Part shown: piece by piece, positions 1 through 13,975 of the stretch | Layout: each line of letters opens with the position of its first letter | Position numbering within the stretch: the first letter of the stretch is position 1 | Assembly (NCBI RefSeq): GCF_003265705.1 | Contig: NW_020312903.1 | Location: 22,116,864 to 22,180,863 of the forward strand | DNA from: Callorhinus ursinus | Lineage: Eukaryota; Chordata; Mammalia; Carnivora; Otariidae | Direction: 5' to 3' | DNA: 64,000 nt | Program-made: the position numbers and the translations under genes | The notes under the pieces: generated by a model | The model's input: the letters and a program-made list of their open reading frames with translations, nothing else | The model's database searches: none | What the model was told of the DNA's origin: nothing

Positions 1-1729
1 TGAAGTATCCCAAGTGTCGAGCTAGATGTCAGGCTCTCAAACATTAATCAACTTTTCAAATAGATATGATTATTACTTAATAGTTACAGAAGGCCCTTAC
101 ATGTGTTGAGATCTGCAAGGATAAGATGCTCTTAAATTTATAAAAGCTATTCTAGAACTGTTTCTTATGATGAGAACAGAAAAGAACATACAGTTTCCTG
201 AAATGTATTTAATGTAGTAATTTTAATAGAATTTGTTTGATTTAGTCTTATGTAAGGTAATGCACTTGTCATATTTTACTTTAAGAAACTGGAAAGACAC
301 AGATTTTCACACTATATAAAAATAACATTCAGTCTATTTTTAATTATTACAAATGAGAGTCCCGTGAATTAAGACCCTCAAATCCACTTCAAAAACTCAG
401 AGTGGAATCCAACATTCAGAATTGACAATTGAGAATCCTAGTGAGAGTCCTGGAAAGCATTTACAAATAAAGTAAGGTTTGAGCACTTTAATAAATGTTG
501 GTTATGTCATCAATAAAACCAATAAAAATATGTATGTAAAAACATACACATTAATTATCAATGTTAAGCAATTTTGCTAGGAGGTGAGAAAAATCCAGTA
601 AAGAATGTTAGTTCAAAACTCTCTAACAAATGCCAACATGAAGAAGACAAGCCTGATATGAATTGAGGTACTAACTTCCTTATTAGACATAAATATATGA
701 TAGAGTTAATCATTTAATTCATATAAAGGGAGACGTTCACTTCAAGAAGGCTTCATGGCTGACAGGTGTCCTATTACGAGCTGTAAGTACTCCAAGACCT
801 AGTGGCAAAATTCCTGTAGGAAACTATTGATTCTAGCATGCTTTTTTTTTTTCAATTTTGTCATTTTACTGCCTACCTTCTGCCTGCTTCATTCTCTGAT
901 TACATACAGTGAAAAGGATGTCAATAGAAACATATTAAAACATATATTTAAATAGGTTGATACTTCTCTTTTTGTTCTAAAAATAAGAGAGAACCAAGAA
1001 CTTTGACTGATAATAAAAGCCTTGCATATGTAATCTCCATATTTTGATTAGCTGACTCTGCCAGAAATGCAGGTGAATATTAGAGGTAATCTACAGGCAA
1101 GAAATTAAAAGTTCATGCGACCAGAACCACCTTTTGCCAACACACCAAAATACATGAAGCGTAAATTTCAATTTCAGGTTATCACAAAATTCACAGTAGG
1201 TTAAAAATAAGATAATATTATGATAGCACACAAAGCCACTTATTCCAAAATATTATATAAAGTTCTTTCCTTTTACTCAAATGATATTACATTGTCACAC
1301 ACACAAAGCCGACATGACAAGAAGCGTTAAGCTATTTTGTTGTCGCTGAAGGTAAGTATGACTTTCAAAGAAGGTGACCATCTTCAAATTATAGGAAGGA
1401 GAACTAAGCTTTCATTCTGCACACTCTGATCCCACTGAATTATTTTTAAACATTGTCTTTCATTTAAACTTCAGTTTGCTCTATTCCATTTAAAAATTAT
1501 TCTGGGTTTGGTTCTGAAAAAGATGGAAGAAATATGTTCCATCTTATCACTTTCACTAATTGCAATGAAAAACTCTGGCTAAAAAAACAGGTCGGATGAC
1601 TCTTAAAATTATAAGAACTTGAGACACAACCATCTTGTTTGTTTCTTTGGAGGTTTTGGGTTTTGCTGTCATTATGGTTTGTTTCTTTGTTTGTTTTGCC
1701 TCCTATATATTCTGGCTTGGGTGCTAGAG

Positions 1730-2830
1730 TAGACCAAAAGGTGCAGCTGCCAATAAGTGCAGACAGAAAAGCCCTAAGAAATGTCTGCCTTTATAGAGGT
1801 CCAGGGAAAGGATAGAGGATCTGGGAAATAATCCTTTTCATTTTACCTCCCTACTCCAGGTGAACACCAACAAAGAAGCAGTGCCCTTCTTCCTTCCTAC
1901 AGAGCTGTAGCAACCTTATTGACTCTCTGCACCCTACTCCAAGTGAATGCCAGCAAAAGAGCTGGGTCCTTCCCCTTCTCCACTACTGGTGCACAGCCTG
2001 TGGCATGAAACCCTGAGGGACCCCCGCCCCAAACACATGCACACACTCTAAGGGAGCCTAGAAAGATTCAGAGCCATCTGCACCACTGCCCCCCGCTCCA
2101 AGAGCAGCTATCCAGTCCCTGAGTAGATCCCTGTCAACTTGCTCTGCTCTACACTAAGCGAGTGCTACCAAAGAGACAGTCTCATCCTCTGCCCAGGGAT
2201 GCTGTGCACGTAGAACATGCAGTATTGACCCCTGATAAGAAGACAGGGAACACAAAGCCCCAACTTTTTACCCAAAAGAATAGCAGTGGGGATCCTTGGA
2301 AATCAGAAAGTGAAGAGTAGATTATGGAGAGGAAGGAGCTGGAGAAAGGGATATTTTAAATCTGTGTATGAAGTCCTGAGCCTGCCCCAGATTCGTGCAT
2401 GCATGAATCCAACCAGATTCAGCACAGTGTAGATTCTGAACACTTAACTCAAGTTTCAGATTGGTCTCTGGGAGAGACACAAGTGAGATGGACCACATAT
2501 CACTGCAAAGACTGAAAATCAAATTGACATTGGAACCACAGTCCACAAAAAGTGAATAAGGACAGGTGGTCTGTTCTCAACTAAAATAAGTAATCACAAG
2601 AACACAAATCCAGATGATTTAAACAGGATCCAGAATCTCATAATGTAATATTCAAAATATCTAGGATAAAAATCTAAAGTTACCGGACATAAAAGGAATC
2701 AGGAAAACCTAAACATCTCTTAAGAAAAAAGACCATCAATCAATAGATGCCAATGACAAGATGACCCAAATATTAGAATGATCGGACAAAAATTTTAACG
2801 CAGCTATTATAATGGTGGCAGAGGGATAAA
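1730..2830 (+). mobile_element. Probable old L1 (L1M-type) 5' section
   Basis: Phrases such as CCAGGTGAACACCAACAAAG (repeated in altered form at about 1935), and the run from ATATCTAGGATAAAAATC-type wording to AGCTATTATAATGG near 2650-2815, resemble the 5' part of old mammalian L1/HAL1 elements. Strongly decayed; family not determined. Confidence 0.35.
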
Positions 2831-3639
2831 ACTTTCCTGGATTCCTCATTACTCCTCTAAAAACCTCTAGCCTCCTGAGAATTTTCAAATACCATGAGAA
2901 TTTGATCTATAGCTGTTTGTCAGGCTAATTGCTCTGATCTGAAAGGATAATAAAACTTTTCTAATTTCCCTGGGAGGGCAAAATTATTAAAGTCTGGACT
3001 AGACTAGATCCCTAGGTTAAACTCACAGTGTGCTGGGGAGACTGGCTCAGTAGCTTCCTAGGTATTTACATGTCAAAAAAAAGATGAAGCCTCAGAACTT
3101 GGAAACATTTTTAAGTTGTAAGAGTTGAGACACACAGGGCTATCTGGCTCCTGGAGAGATTTTATTTACATATCAAAGAGTTGGAATTTGGAATAAGGCC
3201 CTTATGTTTGTAAGGAGACCTTCTGATGAGGGTGGAAGATGAATGACTCCTTGCTCTTCATAAGCCGACAAAAATTATCTTCCTCATCTCTCATCTATGA
3301 AGTGTCTAGCACTTCTGTGCGAACGGAGGCTAGAACCTAAGAGGATGATGACACACTTAAAAGAAATCTGTCTTTGACCCATAACACCTCATTTGCACAT
3401 TCAGTATAAAATTAACCAAAGATGAGTATTAAAAACTCAACAATAGCCATGGCGCAAGAAGAATGGGCAAACATTCTTGGAATAAAAGGAAACACAGAAG
3501 TTTTCAGTAAAGAAACAGAAGCTACAAAAAAAGAATGAAATGACTTAAAAGATAGGAGATAGGGTATAGGAGAGGAATGAAAAACAGGCAAAAAGAAAAC
3601 TAATACACTGATAGGCATAAATATAAACATATGAATAAT

Positions 3640-6450
3640 TTATTTAAATGTAAATGATCTCAGTTAAAAAGATAAAGATTGTCAGATTGGATAAAAATAA
3701 AAATAAGACCCAACTGTACGCTATCTACAAGAAGTCCATAGGAAGCATAATGATCCAGATGATGGATCTGTATGGATCCATAATGAGCCAAATGAAAGGA
3801 TGGCAAAAAATAAATGATTCAAATGCTATTCCAAAAAAATGGAATGGCTATGTGATTACCACACATAACCAACTTCAGAACAAAGAAAATTACTATAGAT
3901 GTTTTTTAAAAAAATCACCCAGGGGTGCCTGGGTGGCTCAGTTGTTAAGCATCTGCCTTCGGCTCAGGTCATGATCCCAGGGTCCTGGGATCAAGCCCCA
4001 GGCCCCCTACTCTGCGGGAAGCCTGCTTCTCCCTCTCGCACTCCCCCTGCTTGTGTTCCCTCTCTCGCTATGTGTCTCTCTGTCAAATAAATAAATAAAA
4101 TCTTTAAAAAAAAAATCAATACATTGCAACCAAGTAAGGTTTATCCCAGTGATGCAAGGCTGAACATTTGAAAATTAATTAATGCAATTCATGTATTAAA
4201 AGCCTTAAAAAAAAACAACACATGATCATATCAATAAAAGCATAAAAAGCCATTTGGCAAAATTCAGCATTCATTTGAGATTTTTTAAAATACCTCATCA
4301 AATTAGGAACAGAATGAACATCTTAACTTGATAAAGTTTATCTACGGAAACACCTACAGGAAACAACATTCTTTTTTTTTATTTTTTGTTTTATTTTTTT
4401 TAGGAAACAACATTCTTAATGGTAAGGTACTGAATGTTTCTACCCTAAGATCAGAAACAAGACAAGGGTGTCGGTTCTCACCACTGTTATTCCATATCAT
4501 ACTGCAGTTTTAGCCAGTTCAAGAAGGCAAGAAAAAGGAATAAAAGGCATTTAGACTAAAAAGAAAGCAATAAAACTATCTCTATTCACAGACAATAGGA
4601 TTTTCTATATAGGAAATCTCAAGAATCTATAAAAAAATGCATTACCAGTTCAAGGAAGTCAATGGTATTTCTACCCACTAGCAATGAAAATTTAGAAACT
4701 AAAACTTAAGAAAAGATTATATTTACAATAGCTTAAAAATTAAATACTTAGTTATAAATCTGTATACTAAAAAGTGTAAAATGTTGATGAAACATATCAA
4801 AAAAGACCTAAAGAAACGGAGGCACATACAAAATTCTTGGATTAGAAGATTCAGTATGGATCAGATATCAATTTTTCCCAAAAGAATCTATAGATTTAAT
4901 CAGTCCCAATAAAAATCCATTGTAACTACAAAAGATTCATTTGAAATATATACGGGAAAGTAAAGAAACTAGAACATCCAAAACAATTCTGAAAAAGAAG
5001 AGCAAATGTGGCTACTATTCAACTTTAAGGCATTCCATGAAGCTATAGTATCAAGACAGAATAGTATTGGTAAAAAGATAAACATGTAGAATAATGAAAC
5101 AGAAGAGAGACTCTAGAAATAGATCCACTCAGATACTGTCAGCTGATTTGGACAAAGGTGCAAAGGAAATTCAAAGGAGAAATGCAGTCTTTGCAATAAT
5201 TGATTCTTGGAACCATCGACATCCATATTAAAAAATAATAATAATCCTCAACCTACATCTTGCACCATACACACACATGAGAACTCAAAATGTAAATGTA
5301 AACTGATACAAAATATAAAACAATAAAGCAAATGTAAAGAATGAAACTATAAAATTCTTACGTCAAAACAAAGGAGAAATATTTATGACCTTGTGTTAGG
5401 AAAGAGTTCTAAGATATAATGCCCAAATTATGATCTGTCAAAGAAAAAAACTGAATTTGATTTCACATTATGAAAACTACTTCTGCTCTGTTAAGGACAC
5501 ATTTAAGAGAATATAAAAACTAGTCACAGACTGGAAGACAATATTTGCAAATCATGTATCAGATAAAGGACTCTCAAAACTGAAGAATAAGAAAACAACC
5601 CAATTTCCAAAGAATGGGCAGAACGTTTCAACAGGCATTTTACAAAAGAAGATATGTGGATGAGAAACAAGCATGTCAAAAGATGCCCAACATCATTAAG
5701 TCATTATGGAAAAGTAAATTAAAAGTAATGAGATACCATTACACATCTAATAGAATGGTTTAAATAAAGAATAATGATAACACCAAGTGTTGATGAAGAT
5801 GAGAAGAAACTTCTACCCTCAAACACCGCTGGTGAGAATGTAAAATTGTGTAGCCACTGAGAAAACAGTTTGACAGTTTCTTAAAAACTTAAACATACAC
5901 TTACTACATAACCCAGCCAACTCACTATAGGTATTTATCCTGGAAAAATAAAAACAAATTTTGCCCCAAAACCTGTACATGAATGTATATAACAGAATTA
6001 TTTAAAATTGTTTCAAACTAGAAACAATCCAAATATCCTTCAGTGAATGAATGGATACAGAAACTGGTTAGTACATCCACAAGTGGAATACTACATAGCA
6101 ATATAAACGGACAAATTATGATACACACAAAAACTTGGATGGATCGCAAATGTATTTTCCTAAATGAAATAACCCAGTCTCAAAATGTTACATAACTGTA
6201 TGAGTCCATTTATATGACAGTCTAGAAAAGCAAAAACATAGAAACAGAAAAATCAGTAGTCACCAGGGATGGGGAGGGTCAGAATACAAAGGTCAATGTT
6301 TTGGGAGAATTCTTTGGCAGTGTTGACATTTTTCTGTATCCTGTCTGTGGTGATGGTACCAAGAATCTATACAAGTATAAAAACTCATAGTTCTGTACAA
6401 CAATAAAGTGGATTTTACTCAATGTAAGTATACAAATTAAAAAACATTAT
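3640..6450 (+). mobile_element. Old L1, ORF2 middle to 3' end, split by a SINE
   Basis: Begins with AAGATTGTCAGATTGGATAA and GACCCAACTGTACGCTATCT, typical of L1 ORF2. After the SINE (3922-4115) it continues through AGGAAACAACATTCTTAATG, the late ORF2 phrases near 5600-6200 (AATACTACATAGCAATATAA) and a 3' UTR-like stretch ending in CAATAAAGTGGATTTTACTC. Many stops and frameshifts; inactive. Confidence 0.65.
3922..4115 (+). mobile_element. Can-SINE (tRNA-Lys derived)
   Basis: Full-length carnivore SINE: tRNA-related head GGTGCCTGGGTGGCTCAG, B-box-like middle, CT-rich part, AAATAAATAAATAAAATCTTT tail and A9. It is inserted in L1 sequence. Confidence 0.92.
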
Positions 6451-6901
6451 AAAAGAAACCTCTTCTGGGGACTTTGTGACAATGTATTTACATTGGAAGA
6501 AAATTCTCAGGATTTAAGAGTACAATAAAATGTTTAAATCTCACACCAGTTAAAGACGATATGCAAACCAGGTTATTAAGCAAGAGAAAATCAAGAAGCT
6601 AGAGGCAACGAAGTAGCAAGGATCAAGAAGCAAAAGTATATAAGCTCTCCTATAAATAACACGTATGTGTAGGTTCTTAAAATTCCTCCCTACCACCCAG
6701 ACAGAGATCAGGGAGTGAGGTGAGAAGAATAGGAGGATTTACACAAGAGGAAGTGAGGTGAGGGAGATACAAGAGTAACCTAGCCTCTACATCAAATGAA
6801 GGGTACGGTAATTTTCCAGGTACACTGACTTAACCTCAATTATTGACTTCAGCTCTGTCTCTAAAAACTACCAGGAACAGAAAATCCATATTCATCAATA
6901 C

Positions 6902-7024
6902 CTCTTCAATAGCACCTGCAGAAATCCTGTGACCTGCAACATTTATCACATCATCAACTCGAGACATAACATATAAATAGCCTTCTTCATCCATGTAACC
7001 AGCATCCATGGTGTCATAGTATCC
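6902..7024 (-). CDS. ACSS3: ACSS3 internal exon with GYYDTMDAG and the hinge region
   Basis: A 123-nt, 41-codon exon, phase 0 at both ends. It reads GYYDTMDAGYMDEEGYLYVM, then SRVDDVINVAGHRISAGAIE and a final Glu. It contains the Y-x-T-x-D motif (Asp that binds the AMP ribose in this superfamily, known), the S-R-x-D-D hinge and the N-x-x-G-H-R-I-S-x-x-x-I-E motif around the turn into the mobile C-terminal domain. The acceptor is TTATTTTCAG; the donor is GAG before gtattg, which has T rather than G at +5 and is the weakest in the window. The exons for the rest of the lid domain, including the conserved acyl-adenylate Lys, were not found in 1-6901. Confidence 0.96.
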
Positions 7025-9171
7025 CTGAAAATAAGAACCGATAATGTTTAATTAGCATGTATTGCTAGGTAATGCAATCATTTAGGTTTCTTATAATATA
7101 AAATCTGATAGAAATGGATTTACTGCATGCATTTGACTTTTTTCATTACTAGGCTATGGAATTAAACTCCTTTTGATTTTGATAACTTACTAGAATCTCT
7201 TTGCTCCACTAATAGCCAGGACTAAATTTAAGCATTCTTATATATATATTCAAGTTAAATGTTTGAAAGTTGTTAAGTTTATGAACTCCTTTTTTTTTTA
7301 ATGGAGAAATAACAGTTCAATATTTCCAATATACTTTGGTATTGCAAAGTAATTCTTTTATAGATTTCTTCCTTAATTATACTAATTTTTAAAAGCTTTA
7401 AAGCTCTCCATAAATAATTACAAAATAGAGAGCTAGTTTACTAACATGAATCTGGGTTAGACTCTAGCTTCCATGAAATATAATAATAGGGGTGAAATTT
7501 AATTTTTAATCAACTCAAAGTAGTAGCACATCTTCACTGGTCCAGAAATCACAACAGAAATGAAGAATCAAGAAGAATAAGTAGAAACAAATACTACTTC
7601 TAATGCTTTTCAGTTATCTTGATACTTACGTTAATAAGCATGGGCTCTAGGAACAATCCAGATGAGTCACTATTTGTGCTTCTTATTCTTTCTGAGACTC
7701 AGTGTGCTCATCTGTTAAACAGGGTAGTGGACTATACCCTGTAAGGCTTCTGTGAAGCATAAACGAGATAGTGTATCTAAAGAGGGCAGGCCCTGGCCCA
7801 TTATAAGCCCTCAGTAATTGGCAGCTCTTACTGCAATTACTACTGGAGAGAAAACCTAGAGTACAGTTAAAGAGCACGGACGGTGGAACCGGCCATTATG
7901 AGTTCCATTTTCAGCTCCATCACTTCTAAACTATAGGCAAGTTACTCAACCCTTCTGTGCTGTGATCAAGCCCTTAGATGAGAAGTTTGAAGTCAGGGTA
8001 ACACGGCAAGAATATATATACAGAGTCACTCCACATAGTTTAACCATAAACTGAGACTCTGAAGGAGCTTTCAGTGTTAAAGGTGATCATGTTAAAACCA
8101 CAGGCACACCTTATTTGCCATTGTCAGGTGTAATTAATCATATCAGTACTCTGATGATTTAACGGTGGCCCATCGGGCGGATAGATTGGGCTGACCTGGA
8201 GTCAACTCTACTAACAAATCTTCCTGGCCACACTCTATCCATCGGGGGCCTGTTTAATCTCAGCTACTGAGGTCATTTAACTCCAAGATCTCTTTCTAAA
8301 GGAAGCTATTTTAAATCTTGTCATTTGTCTGCTTGATTAGATTACCTGTCCTTCACTCACAAATAATAAAGATAAAATGTTAAACACTGAAACTTGTTTT
8401 TGTTTTTAAATGAAGTTCTGACCTTTTTTTTTTTTCACCTACTGCATGATGAGAACCAAGAATCTCTCGGAAAGAAATAGAAGTCAAAGGACAGCAGCAA
8501 TATGATGGTGGGACCTGATGTGTATTATCAGTAAAGTGCTGTTATGAACACAAAACACATCTCGGTGACGTGGAGAAACAGGTAAACGACAAGACAAAAA
8601 CAGTTTTTGTCATCCAGGTGACTGGAGTTTGTGCTACAGGAACACCATGTCGAGCATGTATCTGTATTTTAAAATGGGAATTTAAAAAGCCAAGAGAACA
8701 TTCAGGAACGAATGTCAAAAATAGGTAAGGGAATGGAAAAATAAAACTGTGGGCAATCCAAATGAACTTTGCTCACATAGCATAGATTAAGGGGTCCCAG
8801 TGACAGGGTACAATTCTGATCAGGTGCTCTCAGTCTGCAGAGGGATCCAATGCAGGAAAGAACAGAGATAGCCCCCCAAAAGTCTTTAATTTAATAAAAA
8901 CTTTCCTGATATTGAGGGCTGCTAAAATTCAGGAAAATGTGCTAAGAGAAACAGAAATGTCTATGTCCAGAGACTGAAAAATAAATATAAAAATGACTTG
9001 TTTCGATCACTGGGGTGTCATTCTGATTTCTGAGATCTAGAACTTGGTCCAGATAAACTTTAAAAGTTGTATTGTTATCTATGATTCCAGGACTGAGTGC
9101 TCAATTTAATAGGCAAGAACTATAAAGAAGTACTTTGGAAGGTTTAAAGAAAAGTATAATAAAGTTCTTAC
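7025..9171 (-). other. ACSS3: ACSS3 intron
   Basis: A 2.1-kb intron bounded by the FEKFP and GYYD exons. It holds two MIR relics (7640-7975). A stretch at about 8090-8345 shows no repeat I recognise; it has several TAAT-type homeobox sites and three CpG within the GGCCCATCGGGCGG area. The rest (8350-9170) is plain. Confidence 0.9.
7640..7975 (+). repeat. Two MIR relics
   Basis: 7670-7830 has GTGCTCATCTGTTAAACAGG through CCCTCAGTAATTGGCAG. 7867-7975 has AGAGCACGGACGGTGGA and AAGTTACTCAACCCTTCTGT, the two halves of the MIR pattern. Confidence 0.6.
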
Positions 9172-9253
9172 AGGAAATTTTTCAAAGTATAAATGCTTGA
9201 ATGCTTCCTGATTCTTCCAGAGTCCTGAAAAAGCCCCAGGTGGTAATGGCAAC
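9172..9253 (-). CDS. ACSS3: ACSS3 internal exon (LPLPPGAFSG...EKFP)
   Basis: An 82-nt exon. The first G completes the Lys codon AA|G, then LPLPPGAFSGLWKNQEAFKH is followed by LYFEKFP, ending exactly on a codon boundary. The P-x-P-x-x-x-x-G-L-W-x-x segment followed by a tyrosine/phenylalanine-rich helix is typical of the acetyl-CoA synthetase group just before the G-Y-Y-x-T-G/M-D motif. The acceptor TTATATAAG is preceded by a U-rich tract; the donor is CCT before gtaaga. Phases agree with both neighbours. Confidence 0.95.
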
Positions 9254-12200
9254 CTTATATAAAAACAGAGCAGTTAGAATTATGATCAAAGTGGTAATAA
9301 AGATAGATTGATTAGAATAATTTTCTAGTGTGATGGATAATTGCAAGTCAAATCCCACATTGAAATATAACCCCTAAATCTACTGGACAGATCATGTCTA
9401 ACTGAGGCTGAAGTAGCTGACCATGACATAGCAGCGTCACTGAGGGATGACTGTAGTTTCTGGAAAGGTCACAAAAGGCATATATAGCTGGCATTCAAAT
9501 AGATATTAGCAGCAATCACTGTTTCAATAAGAAGCATAACATCTGCAAAAAGGAACCACAAATGCATCACTGAATTACTTTTTAGGACAAATATCCTTCT
9601 ACCATAGGCAAATATTTTTTTTTTTTTTTTGAAGTTCCAAGGTCCTAACTGCCACCTCTGCCCATCTCTGTGTGATGAAATGCTCCAAATCAACATTCCA
9701 GGAACAATCTTACCTTCCCAATCAATCTGCATCAGGGAATTCCCTCTCACTACACCCTCTTGTATTCTTCCTTTTCATGACCATCCCAATCTATGTGATT
9801 TCTCGTCTGATGAACACATGGAGATACTTGTGAATATAAAATATAAGATAGGATACACCCTTCTTTCCAACTAATTTGCTCTTCTATTTTTTGCTTTCCT
9901 CCATAGTATCAAACAGGTGTTATACACTTGGCAAGGGCTTCATCTTTATCTGTCTATCTTGATACAAGTAAATGAACAATTGTTTTCTGGACACAAGAAC
10001 ATTTTCAGATGTTTTACAGTTTGGAAATTCAGATGCTGTAAAACTTATGGATTTTCCAAAAACCTTCCCTCTCCAGGCTCACGTAATAAAAAATACAAAG
10101 TGAAGCAGTGACTTCACAGTACTGATTCTGAGAAAACTGAAAACAAAGTAGACATGGCTACTGCCCACATGAGGCAACATCCTGCATCCTCCACCCCAAC
10201 ATTAGGCCTCCGAGGCTCTGAACTGTAGTCTCATGTTCTATCAGGCAGAAAGTGCCGTTAGAGGTGGATCCGCAGCCCAGCTCCACCATCCCCAGCCTCC
10301 CGATAGGTCCTCTCCTTGCGAGGTCTTCATTTTGTACTATTTTATGATGGAGGAAAAAATGCAACATCTGCATTTCTGGACCTCATGTAATTGCATAAAA
10401 TGCATATGAAAGCAATTTGTAAAGAGAACGACAGAGATTCTGCTGTTGTTACTATTGCGGTTCATCACTAAACCTGCGCGAAGGCAGTAGGCTGAGGCAG
10501 ATGATCCCTTTGGGTCCTTGTAACTGACTTTGCTAGGTCAATCCTCAATCACTATGTATATAATTTCATTTCATCAGTTTGTTTTTATTGTTAATATTTT
10601 ACAAACAAGTGTAAATCATTGGTAATTAAACATGGAAATAAAATATGAATATGGCAGCCACCAAAACACATTCAATTCAGCATCCTTTTCAAGATGCTGA
10701 GGATAAAGAGGTGAACAGGACACCAAGAAGGGATGGTAGATGGTAAATCAAAAGCCAATCTGGGCCAGAAGTGATAACATTAATGAGTGAAGCCAACTAT
10801 ATGTAAAATAAAAGACCTCGACCATAATCTCAGTGGAGATGGGTTCTGTTCACATATTAAATGAGTAATTTTCAGTTGTTTCCCTCCCCCAAATATATCC
10901 TGATATATATTCCTTTGTTTTTCATGGTGATATTTTTAAACTATACTCTTAAGAAAAACAAAAGGTAACTATGATAATCAATGGCAACTGACACCCAGGC
11001 AGCTTTGGGGACATCAGAGAGTGCTGGGGTCTGAGGCAAATTAGAATGCGGACACCACGTCTAAGGAAAGCAACTTTTTCTTAGCTCCATCTGATTGCTG
11101 GTATACAGAAATGCCCATCCAAATCCTGAAACACTTAACATTGCCCATATTAAAAACTATGCATATAGAAGGACCTACTGTTCAATAAGCTTCGCTTTCA
11201 TTTTATACAAATTTTGATCCCCCCAGCAGTAGAGATGCCTAAGTATTTGCACTAATAATCCAAATGAATTAGTACTTTGGGTACTGCATGCAATCTGACT
11301 TTCCCGGTGGCCTAGTATGTACCTGATTCAGTCAGTGTGTGTACATGGGATGGAGAGTGCAGCATTTTCTGGTAAGGGTGTTACTAGAGAGAAAAGGAAC
11401 ATTTTAAACTTCCCAGAAGTTGGTTACATCTGCAACCTCTGTCCTTAAAAAGAAGATGCCCTGATAATTTGGCTTTTCTCTTACTTCCTGAGAGGACTAT
11501 GGTACCAAAAATTAGTAACAGATAGATTATATTCTTATAATTAATTAAAGCTTAGAGAATTAAAGTATAGGTAGCCATCCTCTGGGGGGGTAATTAACGA
11601 ACTTCAAGGACATGGGCTTTTTCAGCTGTTGCACAACATTTTAAACACCTACTTAAATTTTTTGAAGAACAGGGACAGTAGGGATTTTTATACAATTTCT
11701 CACTCCTGTGAGAAAGGTCTGCATAAGTTTGTATAGACCTATAGACCCTGAGAATTAAGAATAACATACCAAGGATATGATCCAGGGACAATGCACGAAA
11801 TGGAAGGAAAAATTCAAGGGCAAATGCTATTCTTCTTTAAGGACCAAAGAAATAAGATCAGGGAACAAAAACAAAAGAAAATCAGATGTTTAAGAACTAG
11901 GAAAAGATAGTATCTTAGGAGCCACTCCAGTAGAATTTTAATAATGACTGAGTGTTCAACAAAGTCATAGAAGCATAGATTTTGTTTGAAAGTGATTCAA
12001 TAGAGGTCAGGGAATTTAGTGATTAAGATACTTTGAGTATTCTTAGGATTGCCATTTCAGTGGTGTGGAGCAGACAATAACAGGAGTGATTAAAAAGTAA
12101 ACAGGAAGTAAGTGGAGGCAGGAAGTTAGACTACACTTTTTTAAAAGTTTGTGGAAGACTGGAAGGAAAAATATGTCATTGATTTAAGGCAGAGAAGCAG

Positions 12201-12344
12201 GCTGATTTAAGATGGAGACTATGTGAATAGAAGTAGCCAGTGAGGGGGCAATGAAGATATGAAAGTTAGAGAAGAAAATACCAGAGGAATTATGTTTTAT
12301 TCACTCATTCATGTATGCATGCATGCGTGCATTAACTCATGTAT

Positions 12345-12460
12345 TTATTTTCTTCATTCAGTCAATATTTGTTGGATGCTTGGTATTCCTCAGTCACTGT
12401 GTTAGACATTAACGATATAAAGATTTAAATTCCGGTCTCAGACACATGAAGATCCTGGCA
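12345..12460 (-). repeat. L2 3'-end relic
   Basis: TCATTCAGTCAATATTTGTTG followed by CAGTCACTGTGTTAGACATT is the antisense L2 end pattern. Confidence 0.5.
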
Positions 12461-13849
12461 TAATGGTACTATAAGAAACTTAGTATTTTTATAATATAGA
12501 TAAGGAGAAAGACTGTCATGAATGATGTCTATTCCATTAAGTTAATGAAATAACATAAAGATGTTTGTCAGACAAGTTTTATAGCAGGTCCTTAGACTCT
12601 GTACCAGCAGGAGCTCTTGGAAGAGAGTTTTATCCCTCAAACTAAGCCCACACCTAAAAGCCAAGGTGCGGATCTGCTGGAAATGGCATCTGTGCCTCCT
12701 GATCATTTTTGAGATGTCCCAGAAAACTACTTCAATATCCCCAAATCTAATTGAGAAACAGGCTGGAGAGCAAGATAGGAGATTGCAATTAGTACTTAGT
12801 AGGATAAAATGAGGGAATGCTATCTGTTCTTCACTAATAAAGTCTGATACATTTTAAAAATTCAGATGTTGCAATTTCAATATTAGAAAAGGAGTCTAAA
12901 AAAGGAACCTTGAAAGATGCCATATAATGGTCCTAAAGAAAAGCAGGAAGAGAGGCTTCCAGAATTGGGAGTGTGAAATAAAACAGGAGCAGCAATAAGC
13001 TCCAGAGAGAAGTTAGGTGTATATGAGTTAGAGCAGATTTTTTTTTTTTTTTTACAAAATTCCAAATTAACATTTTTCTTGTTGAATATCCTAACGATTA
13101 TCCTATTCCTTCTGGAAAAATGGATGCCCTGGGGATAATATCTGTCCTACCGTCTACCTCACAGAGATGTTACAGAAAACGAAAACTATTTTCTATAGTT
13201 ACAATAACATGAAGATACATTAGACTGGCAGGAGGAGGGGAAGACTTGAAAATACTGAGACATAGGCTGGTTAGTGTCTGTACTCCTCCTTCAAATCCAA
13301 GATAAAATGTTACCATTCTGTGATACCTTTCCCAACTCTTTCAGGCAGAGTGAAAGGCAAGTTTTGTTGCAACCTGTCCAACTGTGAATCAAGAGTTACC
13401 CTCAAAGAATGTCTTTCCTCAGAGACCAATCTTAAGGGGAAAGAGAAGTAACAGAAGTGATCCCCTGCACGGGCGCTGATGGGGAAGCATGGGGGTGCTG
13501 AGAAATCCTTAAACAGATAAGAAAAGAAGGGAATGCTCATCACTGTAGAAGATGACATTCCGGATCACTCTGGAATGTAAAACTCTTATATGTCTCCATT
13601 CCCAGATACAGGATGGTCTGTATTTACTGTTCCATTAGGAATCCCCATGGTAACAAAAGTACATTGAAGATATAACTCCTGTTCCCTAGAGAACTGTGGG
13701 ATTAGATCCCAACTTTGCCCTCCCAGCATTTCCTATGGAGTCTGCAGGCTTTACTTGACATTTTTCATATGAGGCTACTTTTTATCTCCCCACAGAGACT
13801 GATTAGGCCATAATTTCTTTCTCTCTGGACAGACAAAAGACTAGGTTAT

Positions 13850-13975
13850 AAATGTGAGCTCTAGCTGTGTCACTACGAAAGATGTTTAGACACCCATGTC
13901 TAAAATGAGGATAATATCTGTCCCACTGTCTACCTCCCGGTGATGTCGTAAGGCTAGTAAAAGATCATACTAAAA
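13850..13975 (+). repeat. MIR relic
   Basis: AAAATGAGGATAATATCTGTCC and the preceding tRNA-like half are recognisable. A similar phrase occurs at 13130-13180. Confidence 0.5.

Larger units (their letters stand above)
1..6901 (-). other. ACSS3: ACSS3 intron, downstream of the GYYD exon (partial)
   Basis: Intronic sequence, AT-rich, running off the window. Only repeats are recognisable: a probable old L1 5' section at 1730-2830, L1 ORF2/3' sequence at 3640-6450, and a Can-SINE at 3922-4115 inside that L1. I see nothing definable in 1-1700, 2830-3640 or 6450-6880 beyond A/T runs. Confidence 0.85.

Noticed and set aside
1..6901. Search for the next ACSS3 exon (start of the C-terminal lid domain)
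   Set aside because: No minus-strand stretch coding for the expected segment was found; it probably lies outside the window.
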